Shown piece by piece: positions 16,584-24,970 of a DNA stretch of 63,731 nucleotides. Within the stretch, counting starts at the first letter, position 1. Every line of letters begins with the position of its first letter. Origin of the DNA: Nostoc sp. LPT (GTDB lineage: Bacteria; Cyanobacteriota; Cyanobacteriia; Cyanobacteriales; Nostocaceae); the NCBI RefSeq assembly GCF_017115165.1, contig NZ_JABXKF010000052.1, positions 1 to 63,731 of the forward strand, read 5' to 3'. The notes under the pieces were generated by a model that was not told the DNA's origin, did no database searches, and worked only from the letters and a program-made list of their open reading frames with translations. A program made the position numbers and the translations under genes.

Positions 16584-18284
16584 ATGGAAGCGTATGACGT
16601 TGTAATTATTGGCGCTGGTCATAATGGTTTAGTTTGTGCAGGCTACCTACTGAAAGCAGGTTACAGCGTCCTGTTATTAGAAGGGCGATCGCTCCCCGGT
16701 GGCGGTTCTACAACTGAAGAACTTATGCCTAATGAAGCGCCTGGTTTTAAATTTAGTCCTTGCGCGATTAACCATTTGTTTATTTTCTTAGGGCCAGTTA
16801 TTCAAGAGTTGGAACTGCATAAGTACGGCTTGGAATATCTTAGCTGCGATCCGGTTGTCTTTTGCCCCCATCCTGATGGTAAGTATTTCTTAGCCCATAA
16901 ATCGGTGGAAAAGACTTGTGCGGAAATTGCCCGTTACAGTCAGCGTGATGCTGAAAAATACGCTGAGTATGCCGACTTTTGGCAGCGCTTTATTAAAGGG
17001 ATTTCTCCTTTCTTCAATGCGCCACCCAAATCAATTGTTGATATTGCAGGCAATTACAATCTCAATAGTCTGCAAGACTTATTTTCCATTCTAGGTGGCT
17101 CTAATACAACCCTTGATTTACTTCGTACTTTACTCAGCAGTGCCACAGATAATATTAACGAGTATTTCGATTCTGAATTTCTCAAAGCACCTTTGGCTCG
17201 ACTCTCAGCAGAACTGAGTTCCCCTCCCTCGCAAAAAGCTATGTCCTTCGGGGCGATGATGATGATGTTGCGTCATAATCCCGGTATGGCAAGACCGCGT
17301 GGCGGTAGTGGCGGACTTGTCGAAGCTTTGGTGAAGCTGGTAACAAGTGAAGGTGGCACCATCCTCACTGACCAAAAGGTGGAAAAAGTCTTGGTAGATA
17401 ATGGTAAAGCTGTCGGTGTGCGGGTTGCTGGTGGTAAAGAATATCGTGCCAACAAAAGTGTAATCTCAAGTATTGATGCCAAACGCTTATTCCTGCAACT
17501 AATGGATACTAGCGATGTCGATAGTGCCGATTGCAACTTACGCGAAAGGTTAGACCGCCGCATCATCAACAATAATGAAACCATCCTCAAAATCGATTGC
17601 GCTCTATCCGAACCGTTGCGCTTTGTACACCACAATCACCAAGATAATTATCTGATGGGTTCTGTTCTGATTGCTGATTCCGTTAATCATGTGGAACAAG
17701 CTCATAGTCTGATTACTCTAGGCAAAATTCCTGATGAAGACCCATCAATGTATGTGGTGATGCCTACCGGACTCGATCCATCGATGGCACCGGAAGGCAA
17801 ACACACATTATGGATAGAGTTTTTTGCCCCTTATCAAATTGCTGGTGCAGAGGGTACGGGGTTAAAAGGTACGGGTTGGACGGATGAACTGAAAAACAAA
17901 GTTGCAGACAAGGTGATTAATAAACTGGCGCAGTACTCGCCTAATCTGCAACATTCAATCATCGCCCGTCATGTAGAAAGTCCGGCTGAGTTGGGAGAAC
18001 GGTTAGGGACTTACAAAGGTAATTATTACCACATCGATATGACCTTAGAGCAGATGCTTTGTTTCCGTCCGTTGCCGGAATTAGCTAACTACAAAACACC
18101 AATTGATAACTTGTATCTTACTGGTGCTGGAACTGATCCGGGTGGTTCAATTTCCGGTTTGCCGGGACGTAACTGTGCGCGTGTGTTTTTGCATAATGAG
18201 CAACCCATTGCCCAGAAACTCAAGGAAGCGGGAGGTACAATCAAATCTGCTTTCGCATCTGTCTTGAGGAGTGAATCAGACTAA
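16584..18284 (+). CDS. crtO: Beta-carotene ketolase, CrtO type
   Basis: A 566-residue FAD enzyme of the phytoene-desaturase superfamily. VVIIGAGHNGLVCAGYLLKAG (from residue 5) is the dinucleotide-binding site, and LYLTGAGTDPGGSISGLPGRN near the C-terminus is the second FAD motif of this family. Across its length it matches my memory of Synechocystis slr0088 CrtO, for example AIxHxFIFLGPVxQEL, NAPP, RHxxGxARPxGGxG and HTLWIEFFAPYxIAG. CrtO adds 4-keto groups to beta-carotene, giving echinenone and canthaxanthin in the membranes. The length is as expected. It is a single gene with no carotenoid neighbours, as is usual in cyanobacteria. Distinguishing it from the related CrtH isomerase rests on the CrtO-specific blocks above. 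Confidence 0.88.
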   Translation: MEAYDVVIIGAGHNGLVCAGYLLKAGYSVLLLEGRSLPGGGSTTEELMPNEAPGFKFSPCAINHLFIFLGPVIQELELHKYGLEYLSCDPVVFCPHPDGKYFLAHKSVEKTCAEIARYSQRDAEKYAEYADFWQRFIKGISPFFNAPPKSIVDIAGNYNLNSLQDLFSILGGSNTTLDLLRTLLSSATDNINEYFDSEFLKAPLARLSAELSSPPSQKAMSFGAMMMMLRHNPGMARPRGGSGGLVEALVKLVTSEGGTILTDQKVEKVLVDNGKAVGVRVAGGKEYRANKSVISSIDAKRLFLQLMDTSDVDSADCNLRERLDRRIINNNETILKIDCALSEPLRFVHHNHQDNYLMGSVLIADSVNHVEQAHSLITLGKIPDEDPSMYVVMPTGLDPSMAPEGKHTLWIEFFAPYQIAGAEGTGLKGTGWTDELKNKVADKVINKLAQYSPNLQHSIIARHVESPAELGERLGTYKGNYYHIDMTLEQMLCFRPLPELANYKTPIDNLYLTGAGTDPGGSISGLPGRNCARVFLHNEQPIAQKLKEAGGTIKSAFASVLRSESD

Positions 18285-18656
18285 CAGGCTGTTTGTAAAA
18301 AAAGTAAATAGTATCAGGAAATTGCGTCATTTGAAATTCGAGTCTGAAGTAGGTAAACGGCTACAGATGAGATTTTCTAAACTTTTTCGGGTAAGTTCCT
18401 GATGCTTCTTAGTCGAAACTATCAAAAATCTAGACAATGCCCTGAGATACATCCTGTGACGCTTTCAGATTCCCCAATAGACAGAGAACTGGAACCGTAA
18501 TAATAATTAACATATATATGTAGAGTAGAGTTATTAAAAAATATTTTTAATAGCAACTGATACTAACAAAGCAACTGAATTGCCTACTGAAGCTAAAGTC
18601 TCTAACGCTGTCGAAGGCAATTTCCAATCCCTAATTTATTTTAAAAAGTAAGACTT
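18285..18656. other. Intergenic region with weak coding trace
   Basis: AT-rich. TATTAAAAAATATTTTTAATA near 18530-18552 is a weak hairpin. From about 18550 to 18652 one frame reads protein-like (GCAACTGATACTAACAAAG onward) and stops just before the next gene, but it has no start codon, so it is at most a remnant. Confidence 0.35.
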
Positions 18657-19661
18657 ATGCAATTAAAGCCAATCAATCAGCAGGTTGTTTCGGTCGTTGG
18701 AGCCTCCAGCGGTATCGGACGGATCGCAGCTCTTGAGTTTGCTAGACGCGGGGCAAAAGTGGTAGTCTCGGCTCGCAGTGAATCGAAGCTAAAGTCTTTA
18801 GTGGAGGAGATTCGCGGCTTTGGCGGCGAGGCAACTTTTTGCGTAGCTGATGTGGAAATATTTGAGCAAGTTAAGGCGATCGCAGATAAAACTGTAGAAG
18901 TCTACGGGCGACTCGATACATGGGTACATGTCTCTGCTATCGGCATCTTTGCCACTTTCGACAACACAACACCGGAAGAGTTTAAGCATGTTATTGATGT
19001 CGATCTCATGGGACAAGTGTATGGTGCAATGGCGGCCCTACCCCATCTGAAGCGTGAGGGACGGGGGGCACTAATTCACGTCTCTTCAATGGAAGGTAGG
19101 CGATCGCTTCCCTACCAAAGTGCTTACTCGGCAGCCAAGCACGGGGTAGAGGGCTTTATCGAAGCCATGCGCCTTGAGTTGAAACATGAAAAATGGCCGA
19201 TCAGCGTCACGAGTGTGAAGCCAGGGGTGATCAACACCCCCTTCTGGAATAATGGTCTGACGAAATTAGGCGTAAAGCCTTCTGGGATACCACCTTACTA
19301 TGACCCGAAACTTGTAGCTGATGCTATCCTCTATGTAGCCGAACATCCAACTCGTGACTTCTTGGTTGGGGATGTAGCTAAAATATTAGATGTGGTACAG
19401 CGCGTCTCACCATCATTAGTAGATTCACTGTTACTGCTCGTCGGCTTCGATTTCCTACGTTCTTCTGAGCCGAAATCTGAAGATGCACCAAATAATTTTT
19501 ACCAATCTGTTCCTGAAGACGACAGAGTTGAAGGGGATTTTGGTAATTTAGTTATACCGAGTGTTTCCGACTGGCTAGATAAAAATCCGCTTCTCCAGTG
19601 GGGTGCGATCGCTGGTACAGTAGCATTAGCGTTCTTAGCAGCTCAAGTATTCAAAGATTAA
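18657..19661 (+). CDS. Short-chain dehydrogenase/reductase with C-terminal hydrophobic segment
   Basis: A 334-residue Rossmann-fold oxidoreductase. VVGASSGIGR (about residues 13-22) is the NAD(P)-binding loop, with Arg39 in VSARSESKL suggesting NADPH. IHVSSMEGRR carries the catalytic Ser, and YQSAYSAAKHGVEGF the Tyr-x-x-x-Lys pair. The first 240 residues form the whole SDR domain; the last 90 add an acidic linker and a hydrophobic helix (LLQWGAIAGTVALAFLAAQVF), so it is probably membrane-attached. Similar extended SDRs are found in many cyanobacteria and actinobacteria; the substrate is unknown. ATG 18657 lies six bases after AAGTAAGAC, so the ribosome binding site is weak. Confidence 0.85.
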   Translation: MQLKPINQQVVSVVGASSGIGRIAALEFARRGAKVVVSARSESKLKSLVEEIRGFGGEATFCVADVEIFEQVKAIADKTVEVYGRLDTWVHVSAIGIFATFDNTTPEEFKHVIDVDLMGQVYGAMAALPHLKREGRGALIHVSSMEGRRSLPYQSAYSAAKHGVEGFIEAMRLELKHEKWPISVTSVKPGVINTPFWNNGLTKLGVKPSGIPPYYDPKLVADAILYVAEHPTRDFLVGDVAKILDVVQRVSPSLVDSLLLLVGFDFLRSSEPKSEDAPNNFYQSVPEDDRVEGDFGNLVIPSVSDWLDKNPLLQWGAIAGTVALAFLAAQVFKD

Positions 19662-19858
19662 GGATAAATAGACCTGTCCGAAAATTTGCAATCCAGTTTT
19701 TACAAGGGTTTTTCTCAAATCCTTGTAGACTTTTTTGCAAGATAGTAATGAGATTTTGAGATGGTTACTAATAGTTTAGGGTAGAAAAATACATAACTAT
19801 AGATTCAGGCGAGCGCTATTTTTTCTCAAATTGAATCAACCAATACTCTAGACAGTTT

Positions 19859-20090
19859 TTAACGTGAGTTCGACGGATTTTAGGGGCTACAAGCCCTATA
19901 CACAAAGGATTATTGAAGCTAAGGCTGAAAGAAACTCTTAATCAATAGTTGAGAATAAAGTCAATAATTGCTCGATTTAAGAGTTACTGATTTTATTCTC
20001 AATAAACTCAAGCATTTTTAGAAACAGCTATTTCTCAGACAAAAGGCTGGTCAACGGTTTCAGAGTTTAAAGTTCATCGAACTCACGTTA
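19859..20090. mobile_element. MITE-like element with 15-bp perfect terminal inverted repeats
   Basis: TTAACGTGAGTTCGA at 19859-19873 and TCGAACTCACGTTAA at 20076-20090 are perfect inverted repeats enclosing a 232-bp unit. The interior folds further: AACTCTTAA with TTAAGAGTT, and TTGAGAATAAAGTCA with TGATTTTATTCTCAA (one mismatch). No reading frame of useful length lies inside. TTAA at the two outer ends may be the duplicated target site. A non-autonomous element moved by a transposase elsewhere is the best reading. Confidence 0.7.
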
Positions 20091-20170
20091 ACACTACTGC
20101 AAAGGCGACATCTGAGACAGAAAAATTGTAACAACTTTTCTGCCTTCAGAAAAGGCGCGGTTCCCTAGCA

Positions 20171-20383
20171 GTACCCCACTGGGATATAAAAAAGCAAATA
20201 CCCTACATCGCGCTCCCCTCTCTCCTAATCCCCGCTAGTGAGACTGCCGATTCTTCAGCTGTCTTGGGTAGAAGTTAGGAATGCGATGGCTAGATGCAGC
20301 TGCCCCTAACTCCACAATTGCCCAGCCCCAGCAAGGAGTCCCCAGATTTACCTCCTACTTGACTAGGTATCCCAACGGGGTAC
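20171..20383. repeat. 213-bp segment bounded by imperfect 17-bp inverted repeats
   Basis: GTACCCCACTGGGATAT at 20171 faces GTATCCCAACGGGGTAC at 20367 (14 of 17 pair). Inside is AGTTAGG...CCTAACT around GCAGCTGC. GC content is higher than in the surrounding gap. It may be another small mobile element or a structured RNA; I recognise no RNA family. Confidence 0.4.
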
Positions 20384-20420
20384 ATGTCTGCATTGTGGTT
20401 GTGTGCGCTCACCACACGCC

Positions 20421-20438
20421 ATTTATCTACAGATAAAT
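20421..20438 (-). terminator. Hairpin after the RTX-type remnant
   Basis: ATTTATCT, AC, AGATAAAT: an 8-bp perfect stem two bases beyond the TAA of the minus-strand remnant, followed on that strand by a second stem (GTGGT...ACCAC). Confidence 0.45.
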
Positions 20439-20439
20439 G

Positions 20440-20769
20440 TTAACTAATGAAAATGTCCTTATTGCTCAAGGCAAGACCTGGCGATAGCTTGGCTAACTGG
20501 GTTTGTGCGGTTCCGCCTATACCATCTACATCAAAGTACAATGCACCGGTAGCGTCGTTATAGATAAATCTGGTACTAGAATTACTTGCAGCTGAACCAA
20601 TTGTAAACTGATTAGCCGAAATAAAAGCACCTGCGATTAAATCGCCACCAAAACCAGCAGCAGAGACTCTGAGAGTATCTTTACCAACTGGGAAGTCGCT
20701 AATTTTGTCAATACCGCTGGTTGCGTCATTGAAAACGAATATTACTTTTCCTACTTTTATTACTTAAGT
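20440..20769 (-). pseudogene. C-terminal fragment of an RTX/hemolysin-type calcium-binding protein
   Basis: The minus strand reads about 100 codons without a start: FVFNDATSGIDKISDF, VSAAGFGGDLIAGAF, RFIYNDATGALYFDVDG, GTAQTQLAKLSPGLALSNKDIF, then a stop. This is the non-repetitive C-terminal end of cyanobacterial calcium-binding RTX-like proteins (type I secretion substrates), where the FxxYxxxTGxLxFDxDG strand is diagnostic. The glycine-rich nonapeptides that should precede it are missing, and a stop occurs at 20770. It is therefore a truncated relic. Confidence 0.8.
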
Positions 20770-21037
20770 TTTAAAGCTCTAAAATAATGTTGCACATATG
20801 CACATATAATAACTCAAATTGCTAGTTATCAACTTTCTGATTTAATTAATTTCACATTGAAGATCCGGATGTTATTGTCTTGTACGTCTGGACTAAGGTT
20901 TTGTGTTTTGCCTAATAATCAAGTATGGTCTTGTGTTGGACTATTTCAGCAAAAGTTAGACTACCTCTTTTTTTGGTTAAGGTATTGTTTTAAGGATGAT
21001 TAATTGAGTAAATTTCAGCAGTCAAATTGTTCCATCC

Positions 21038-21042
21038 AGGAG
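21038..21042 (+). promoter_or_regulatory. Ribosome binding site that fixes the MFS start
   Basis: AGGAG ends 11 bases before ATG 21054. It lies downstream of the in-frame TTG at 21027, so the ATG is the better start. Confidence 0.7.
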
Positions 21043-21053
21043 TATTCCAGCCA

Positions 21054-22238
21054 ATGAGAGACTATCAACGCACTCTACCGCCTCTGTGGATAGGTTCGGC
21101 GATCGCCTTCTATGCCTTTATTGCCATTGGCATTGCTGAAGCAGGATTAGGAGTTCTTCTGCCCTCGATTTTGTCTACATATAACCTGACTCCAGCAACC
21201 GTTACCCTACTTTTTCTCAGTCAAATTAGCGGCTACATTCTGGCAGCATTCACCAGCAGTCTTGTGAGTAGTCGCCTGGGATTAGCCCGAATGCTGTTGA
21301 TTGCTGCGGGTGCGCTGACGATGGCACTGACGATCTATGCCATCTCACCCTCCTGGTTTCTCATGGTTGCGGCTGGATCGGGGTTAGGATTGGGCATTGG
21401 GTTGATTGATGCAGGCATTAACACCTACATTGTGCAAAATTCCCGCAGTGCTAGTTTGATTGGTTTGCTCCATGCTTTCTATGGTATTGGCGCACTTTCA
21501 GGCCCTGCGATCGCTACTACTTTGTTAGCAGTTGGCATGAACTGGCGACAGGTTTATGGAGTATTAGCTGGAATTGTCAGCCTATTAATTGTCAGCGTGC
21601 TGGGCGTAATCATTTTCAACTACACACCAATGACACAACGGGTATTGGCATCAAATACAACTGCCTTAGAAAATCTAGGCAAAGCGCTGCAAACTCCGAT
21701 AGTACTGCTAACTGGGCTACTTTTGCTAGTTTATGTTGGCACTGAAGCCTGCATCGGCAACTGGGCATACACTGTACAGTCTATCGCTCGTCACACTCCC
21801 ACGCTGATTGCTGGTTACAGCGTTAGTGCCTACTGGCTGGGATTAACATTGGGACGTTTCATCTTAGGTTATTTCTTGCAATGGCTTGGGGCAGTCCGCA
21901 CAATCAGTATGTCGCTCAGTCTTGTAATAATTGGATTGCTTGCTTGGTGGCAACTGCCAGATCAATGGATTAGCTTACCATTGATTGGCTTTGGGTTGGC
22001 AGCCATCTTTCCTGCAACCATTTGGTTAATTCCTCAACGATTACCTAACCCTCATGTTCCTGCGGCTGTTAGCATTGCCACTAGTGCCGCCAGTTTGGGG
22101 GCAGCGATTATACCCACTGGAGCAGGCTGGATTGCAAGTTGGGCAAATTTAGAAATCATCCCAATGTTGATGCTGCCATTGGCGCTCTTAATGGTGGGCT
22201 TACATTGCTGGCTGGTGCAACATTCGGTAAGAACCTAA
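21054..22238 (+). CDS. MFS transporter (FucP/YbjJ-like)
   Basis: A 394-residue inner-membrane protein with about 12 hydrophobic segments: WIGSAIAFYAFIAIGIAEAGLGVLLPS opens TM1, LGLGIGLIDAGINTYIV is the loop/TM4 region characteristic of the sugar/YbjJ-type MFS branch, and LLHAFYGIGALSGPAIAT gives TM5. The second half repeats the six-helix layout (TEACIGNWAYTV at TM7). Substrates of this branch include sugars and unknown metabolites. The ATG at 21054 is chosen over TTG 21027 because of AGGAG. It is a single gene; the next gene is convergent. Confidence 0.85.
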   Translation: MRDYQRTLPPLWIGSAIAFYAFIAIGIAEAGLGVLLPSILSTYNLTPATVTLLFLSQISGYILAAFTSSLVSSRLGLARMLLIAAGALTMALTIYAISPSWFLMVAAGSGLGLGIGLIDAGINTYIVQNSRSASLIGLLHAFYGIGALSGPAIATTLLAVGMNWRQVYGVLAGIVSLLIVSVLGVIIFNYTPMTQRVLASNTTALENLGKALQTPIVLLTGLLLLVYVGTEACIGNWAYTVQSIARHTPTLIAGYSVSAYWLGLTLGRFILGYFLQWLGAVRTISMSLSLVIIGLLAWWQLPDQWISLPLIGFGLAAIFPATIWLIPQRLPNPHVPAAVSIATSAASLGAAIIPTGAGWIASWANLEIIPMLMLPLALLMVGLHCWLVQHSVRT

Positions 22239-22270
22239 TAGTCTGCCAAGCTAAGTTTGCAGAGTTAAAT

Positions 22271-22308
22271 AACGAACCGCAGAGGCGCAGAGAACACAGA
22301 GGAAGAGG
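22271..22308. repeat. Dispersed repeat CGAACCGCAGAGGCGCAGAG
   Basis: An intergenic repeat of the AACCGCAGAGGCGCAGAGAACACAGAGG type between convergent genes. A related copy with an insertion is at 43275-43333, and partial ones are near 26658 and 31690. Confidence 0.6.
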
Positions 22309-22334
22309 ACTTGCCTTACAGCCTTAACTTGTTA

Positions 22335-23996
22335 CTAATGCTCACGGACTGGTTCTCGACCGTAAAATGAATCCCAAGTTTCTCCTTGCGGAGGTGTCTC
22401 CGAACTCCGAGGCCGCCTAAACAGAAGGCGAATGCCTGGTTTCTTTTTCTCTTGATTTAGTAATTTTAGTTGGTCTTTTCTGTGATTAATAACTACTTGT
22501 TTTCCAGAGGAATCTTCGTTTGGTGTCTTTTCTGAAGTAAAGTTTATCCTTATAGTTTCTATATCAAATCCTATAGATTCTAATGCTTCCAATGAAGCTA
22601 TAAAAACATTATTACTTTTATCTGTTATTGTATCCATTAGAGCAGGAATCGCACTTTCTGCATCTTTGCCCATACTTCCTAGAGCAAAGGCAGCATAAGC
22701 ACGAATACCTGAATAAGGATCTTTTAGTCTTTCAATTAGAGCAGGAATAGCGTCTTTTGCTAGTATTCCCATTCTTCCTATTACAATAACAGCATACCAA
22801 CGAACATCTCCTTCGGGGTCACTATCTTCTAGGGCACGAATAAGATTAGGAATTACTGCTTTTGCTTGTAAACCGATGCTTTCAAGTACACTAGCAGATC
22901 GTCTTCTAATTTCGACTTTCTCTTCTTGAAGTAACTCGGCAACAGAAAGAACTGATTCTTGTCCAATTTTGTTTAATTGGGACTCTGCTAATGAATTAAG
23001 TTCTTGATTATCACTCTTAAGCATATCAATCAAATAAGGAACTATTACACTTGTCCCAGCCCCTAACTCAATTAAATCATCGATTGCTAAGTATTTATAC
23101 TTTTCTTCTGTAGTACTACTGATTATAGATAGAAGAAATTCTACACGTCCCCTCCGTCTTACTTCATCTATATTTTTAATATCATTCAATACTTGTTCAG
23201 CAGTTTGGTAACGATTAGTTACATCCAGACCAAGAAGTTTTTTCAAGATAGACGCTGTTGATTTTTTAACTTTAATCTCTAGGTTACTCCAATACATTTC
23301 GCACCAATCATCTCCAAAGTTCCACTGTAAGTCTTCAGGTGAATCTCCAGTTAAAAGGTGAAAGCAAGTAGCACCAAGAGAATATAAATCACTTGCAGCA
23401 GATATAATCCCATCAGGTGATTTATAGCCAGGTGTACCTAGTGTTGTGCTGTTATACTTCCTAGAGATTAAACTTCCGTCTGTTGGAGTACTAAGTTCTG
23501 AAATTTTCTTTGCAATCCCAAAATCAATTAACACTATTTTATGGTTGTTATCACTGCGAATGATATTATCAGGTTTAATATCACGATGAAAAATACCCTC
23601 TTTGTGTACTACTTGAAGTACTGGCAATATATCAGAAAGAAATTCTAGGACTTGCTGATCATCAAAGATTTGTTGTTCTAGCTCTTCTTTCAGAGTATTT
23701 CCGTGAATAAGTTCTTGTACTATGCAGTCTTCATTCTCAAGGTAAGCTAATAAATTTGGAACTTGTTGATAGTTTTTTAAATCTAAAAGAATTCTTGCTT
23801 CCGTTTGAAACAATTCTTTTGCTTTTCGCCCTAATTCTGACTTCTCATCATAAGGTTGTATAAACTTTTTAACAAGACACTTTGTATTAAATTTCATAGA
23901 ATCTTCAGCAACAAAGGTTTTGCCAAAACCTCCTTCTTGTAGTTCTTCAACAATTTTGTAGCGTCCACCAACGATATTTCCAACTTCTAGATCCAT
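22335..23996 (-). CDS. Serine/threonine protein kinase with C-terminal HEAT repeats
   Basis: A 553-residue Hanks-type kinase. The nucleotide loop is LQEGGFGKTF (about residues 19-28), the ATP lysine lies in CLVKKF, the catalytic loop is HRDIKPDNII, the metal site is LIDFGIAKK, and TLGTPGYKSPDG is the activation-segment end, so the kinase should be active. After a regular C-lobe, about residues 305-470 form HEAT-like alpha repeats (IPALIERLKDPYSGIRAYAAFALGSMG and relatives) that would hold a partner. The C-terminus is basic. There is no membrane segment. It is transcribed alone, convergent with the MFS gene. Cyanobacteria carry many such kinases; its target is unknown. Confidence 0.9.
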   Translation of the reverse strand: MDLEVGNIVGGRYKIVEELQEGGFGKTFVAEDSMKFNTKCLVKKFIQPYDEKSELGRKAKELFQTEARILLDLKNYQQVPNLLAYLENEDCIVQELIHGNTLKEELEQQIFDDQQVLEFLSDILPVLQVVHKEGIFHRDIKPDNIIRSDNNHKIVLIDFGIAKKISELSTPTDGSLISRKYNSTTLGTPGYKSPDGIISAASDLYSLGATCFHLLTGDSPEDLQWNFGDDWCEMYWSNLEIKVKKSTASILKKLLGLDVTNRYQTAEQVLNDIKNIDEVRRRGRVEFLLSIISSTTEEKYKYLAIDDLIELGAGTSVIVPYLIDMLKSDNQELNSLAESQLNKIGQESVLSVAELLQEEKVEIRRRSASVLESIGLQAKAVIPNLIRALEDSDPEGDVRWYAVIVIGRMGILAKDAIPALIERLKDPYSGIRAYAAFALGSMGKDAESAIPALMDTITDKSNNVFIASLEALESIGFDIETIRINFTSEKTPNEDSSGKQVVINHRKDQLKLLNQEKKKPGIRLLFRRPRSSETPPQGETWDSFYGREPVREH

Positions 23997-24208
23997 TTGA
24001 TTTAGAATGAACTATAGAAATTTTATACTAAGTAAACTTTTGATCTTAACTTATAGTTTTAATCGCATTAAAGTTAAAACTAAGTCAATTGGATACTAAA
24101 ACGCTCCCTGACTTAGTTTAACTTGATTATTTAGATGTACCCCTATTCCCAGAGTTTCTTTAACAGAGCATCTGGCTAATCATGCGAAACTGTTATGTAT
24201 CAGGATTC

Positions 24209-24682
24209 TTATTCGTACCCCATATCTAGTTCTTGAGCTTGAGCAGTAAGCTCATCAAGAGCTTGCATTCGTAAAGTATCAATTTGATTTTTGTAACTGA
24301 GTAGATCCTGATAACGCATCCGTCGTCGCGTTCCTACTTTACGGTATGGCATCTCTCCAGATTCCAATAACCCTACCAAATAAGGACGAGAAACATTTAA
24401 AATATCAGCTGCTTCTTGTGTCGTCAGTTCTGCGTGTACGGGTATAAGAGTAACAGCATTACCTTTAGCCATTTGTGTCAGGATGTCAACAAGCAGATGA
24501 AAAGCCGCTGCTGGTATGGTAACTGTTTCACTTATAGCGTTATCTTGCACAACTTTGATATTACGGTATGCATCATTATCCCGTACATAGGATGCCAAAG
24601 TTTGACTACTTTTTTTAGCTAGCGTAGCATCTTCTTCTGTAGGTACAGCAGTCCTGCTAGATTGGTATGTACTGAGTGTCAT
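24209..24682 (-). CDS. Excisionase-family HTH protein, antitoxin-like
   Basis: About 157 residues. AELTTQEAADILNVSRPYL then VGLLESGEMPYRKVGTRRRM is the MerR/excisionase-type winged helix (HTH_17), which in cyanobacteria is often the DNA-binding antitoxin of a PIN-toxin pair. The N-terminal part (TVTIPAAAFHLLVDILTQMAKG) resembles the usual dimerisation region of such antitoxins. ATG 24682 is chosen because GAGAGG lies just upstream; a longer frame begins at 24724. Downstream on the same strand, where a PIN toxin would be expected, I find only stops. Confidence 0.82.
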   Translation of the reverse strand: MTLSTYQSSRTAVPTEEDATLAKKSSQTLASYVRDNDAYRNIKVVQDNAISETVTIPAAAFHLLVDILTQMAKGNAVTLIPVHAELTTQEAADILNVSRPYLVGLLESGEMPYRKVGTRRRMRYQDLLSYKNQIDTLRMQALDELTAQAQELDMGYE

Positions 24683-24838
24683 AGATATCAGCCTCTCTTT
24701 GTCTAATATCGAATTGCACTCCACTTATCCATACGAAAATATGGATTGCAATTATCATTCACCTCATAATAGCTCTTATTCAAAATGAACGCAATGTACG
24801 AAATGAGCGAAACTAACTTTTACAGCAAGTATCCTATC

Positions 24839-24870
24839 AAAAGTCCTGCAACTGGGGTTGCAGGACTTTT
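24839..24870 (-). terminator. Strong intrinsic terminator, 14-bp perfect stem
   Basis: AAAAGTCCTGCAAC, a 4-base loop, then GTTGCAGGACTTTT. It is symmetrical, so it can work on both strands; its place 100 bp after the GMC gene suggests it ends the long minus-strand polysaccharide locus. Confidence 0.85.
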
Positions 24871-24970
24871 GGTGAAAGAAAAAGGTATCGGTGCAGATAC
24901 TGTAATCTGGTGATGTGCGCTCAGGCGATCGCTATATTTAAAAACGTGACGATTTTATCCAAAGTTATAC

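Noticed and set aside
17273..17635. 120-codon minus-strand frame inside crtO
   Set aside because: Shadow of a strongly conserved gene on the other strand; no independent support.
18550..18655. Small gene just before the short-chain dehydrogenase
   Set aside because: The frame reads protein-like for about 33 codons but has no start codon and follows a TAA; at most a remnant.
19662..21026. tRNA or known small RNA in the long repeat-rich gap
   Set aside because: No T-loop (GGTTCGAATCC-like) or other family hallmark was found; only inverted repeats and the RTX remnant.
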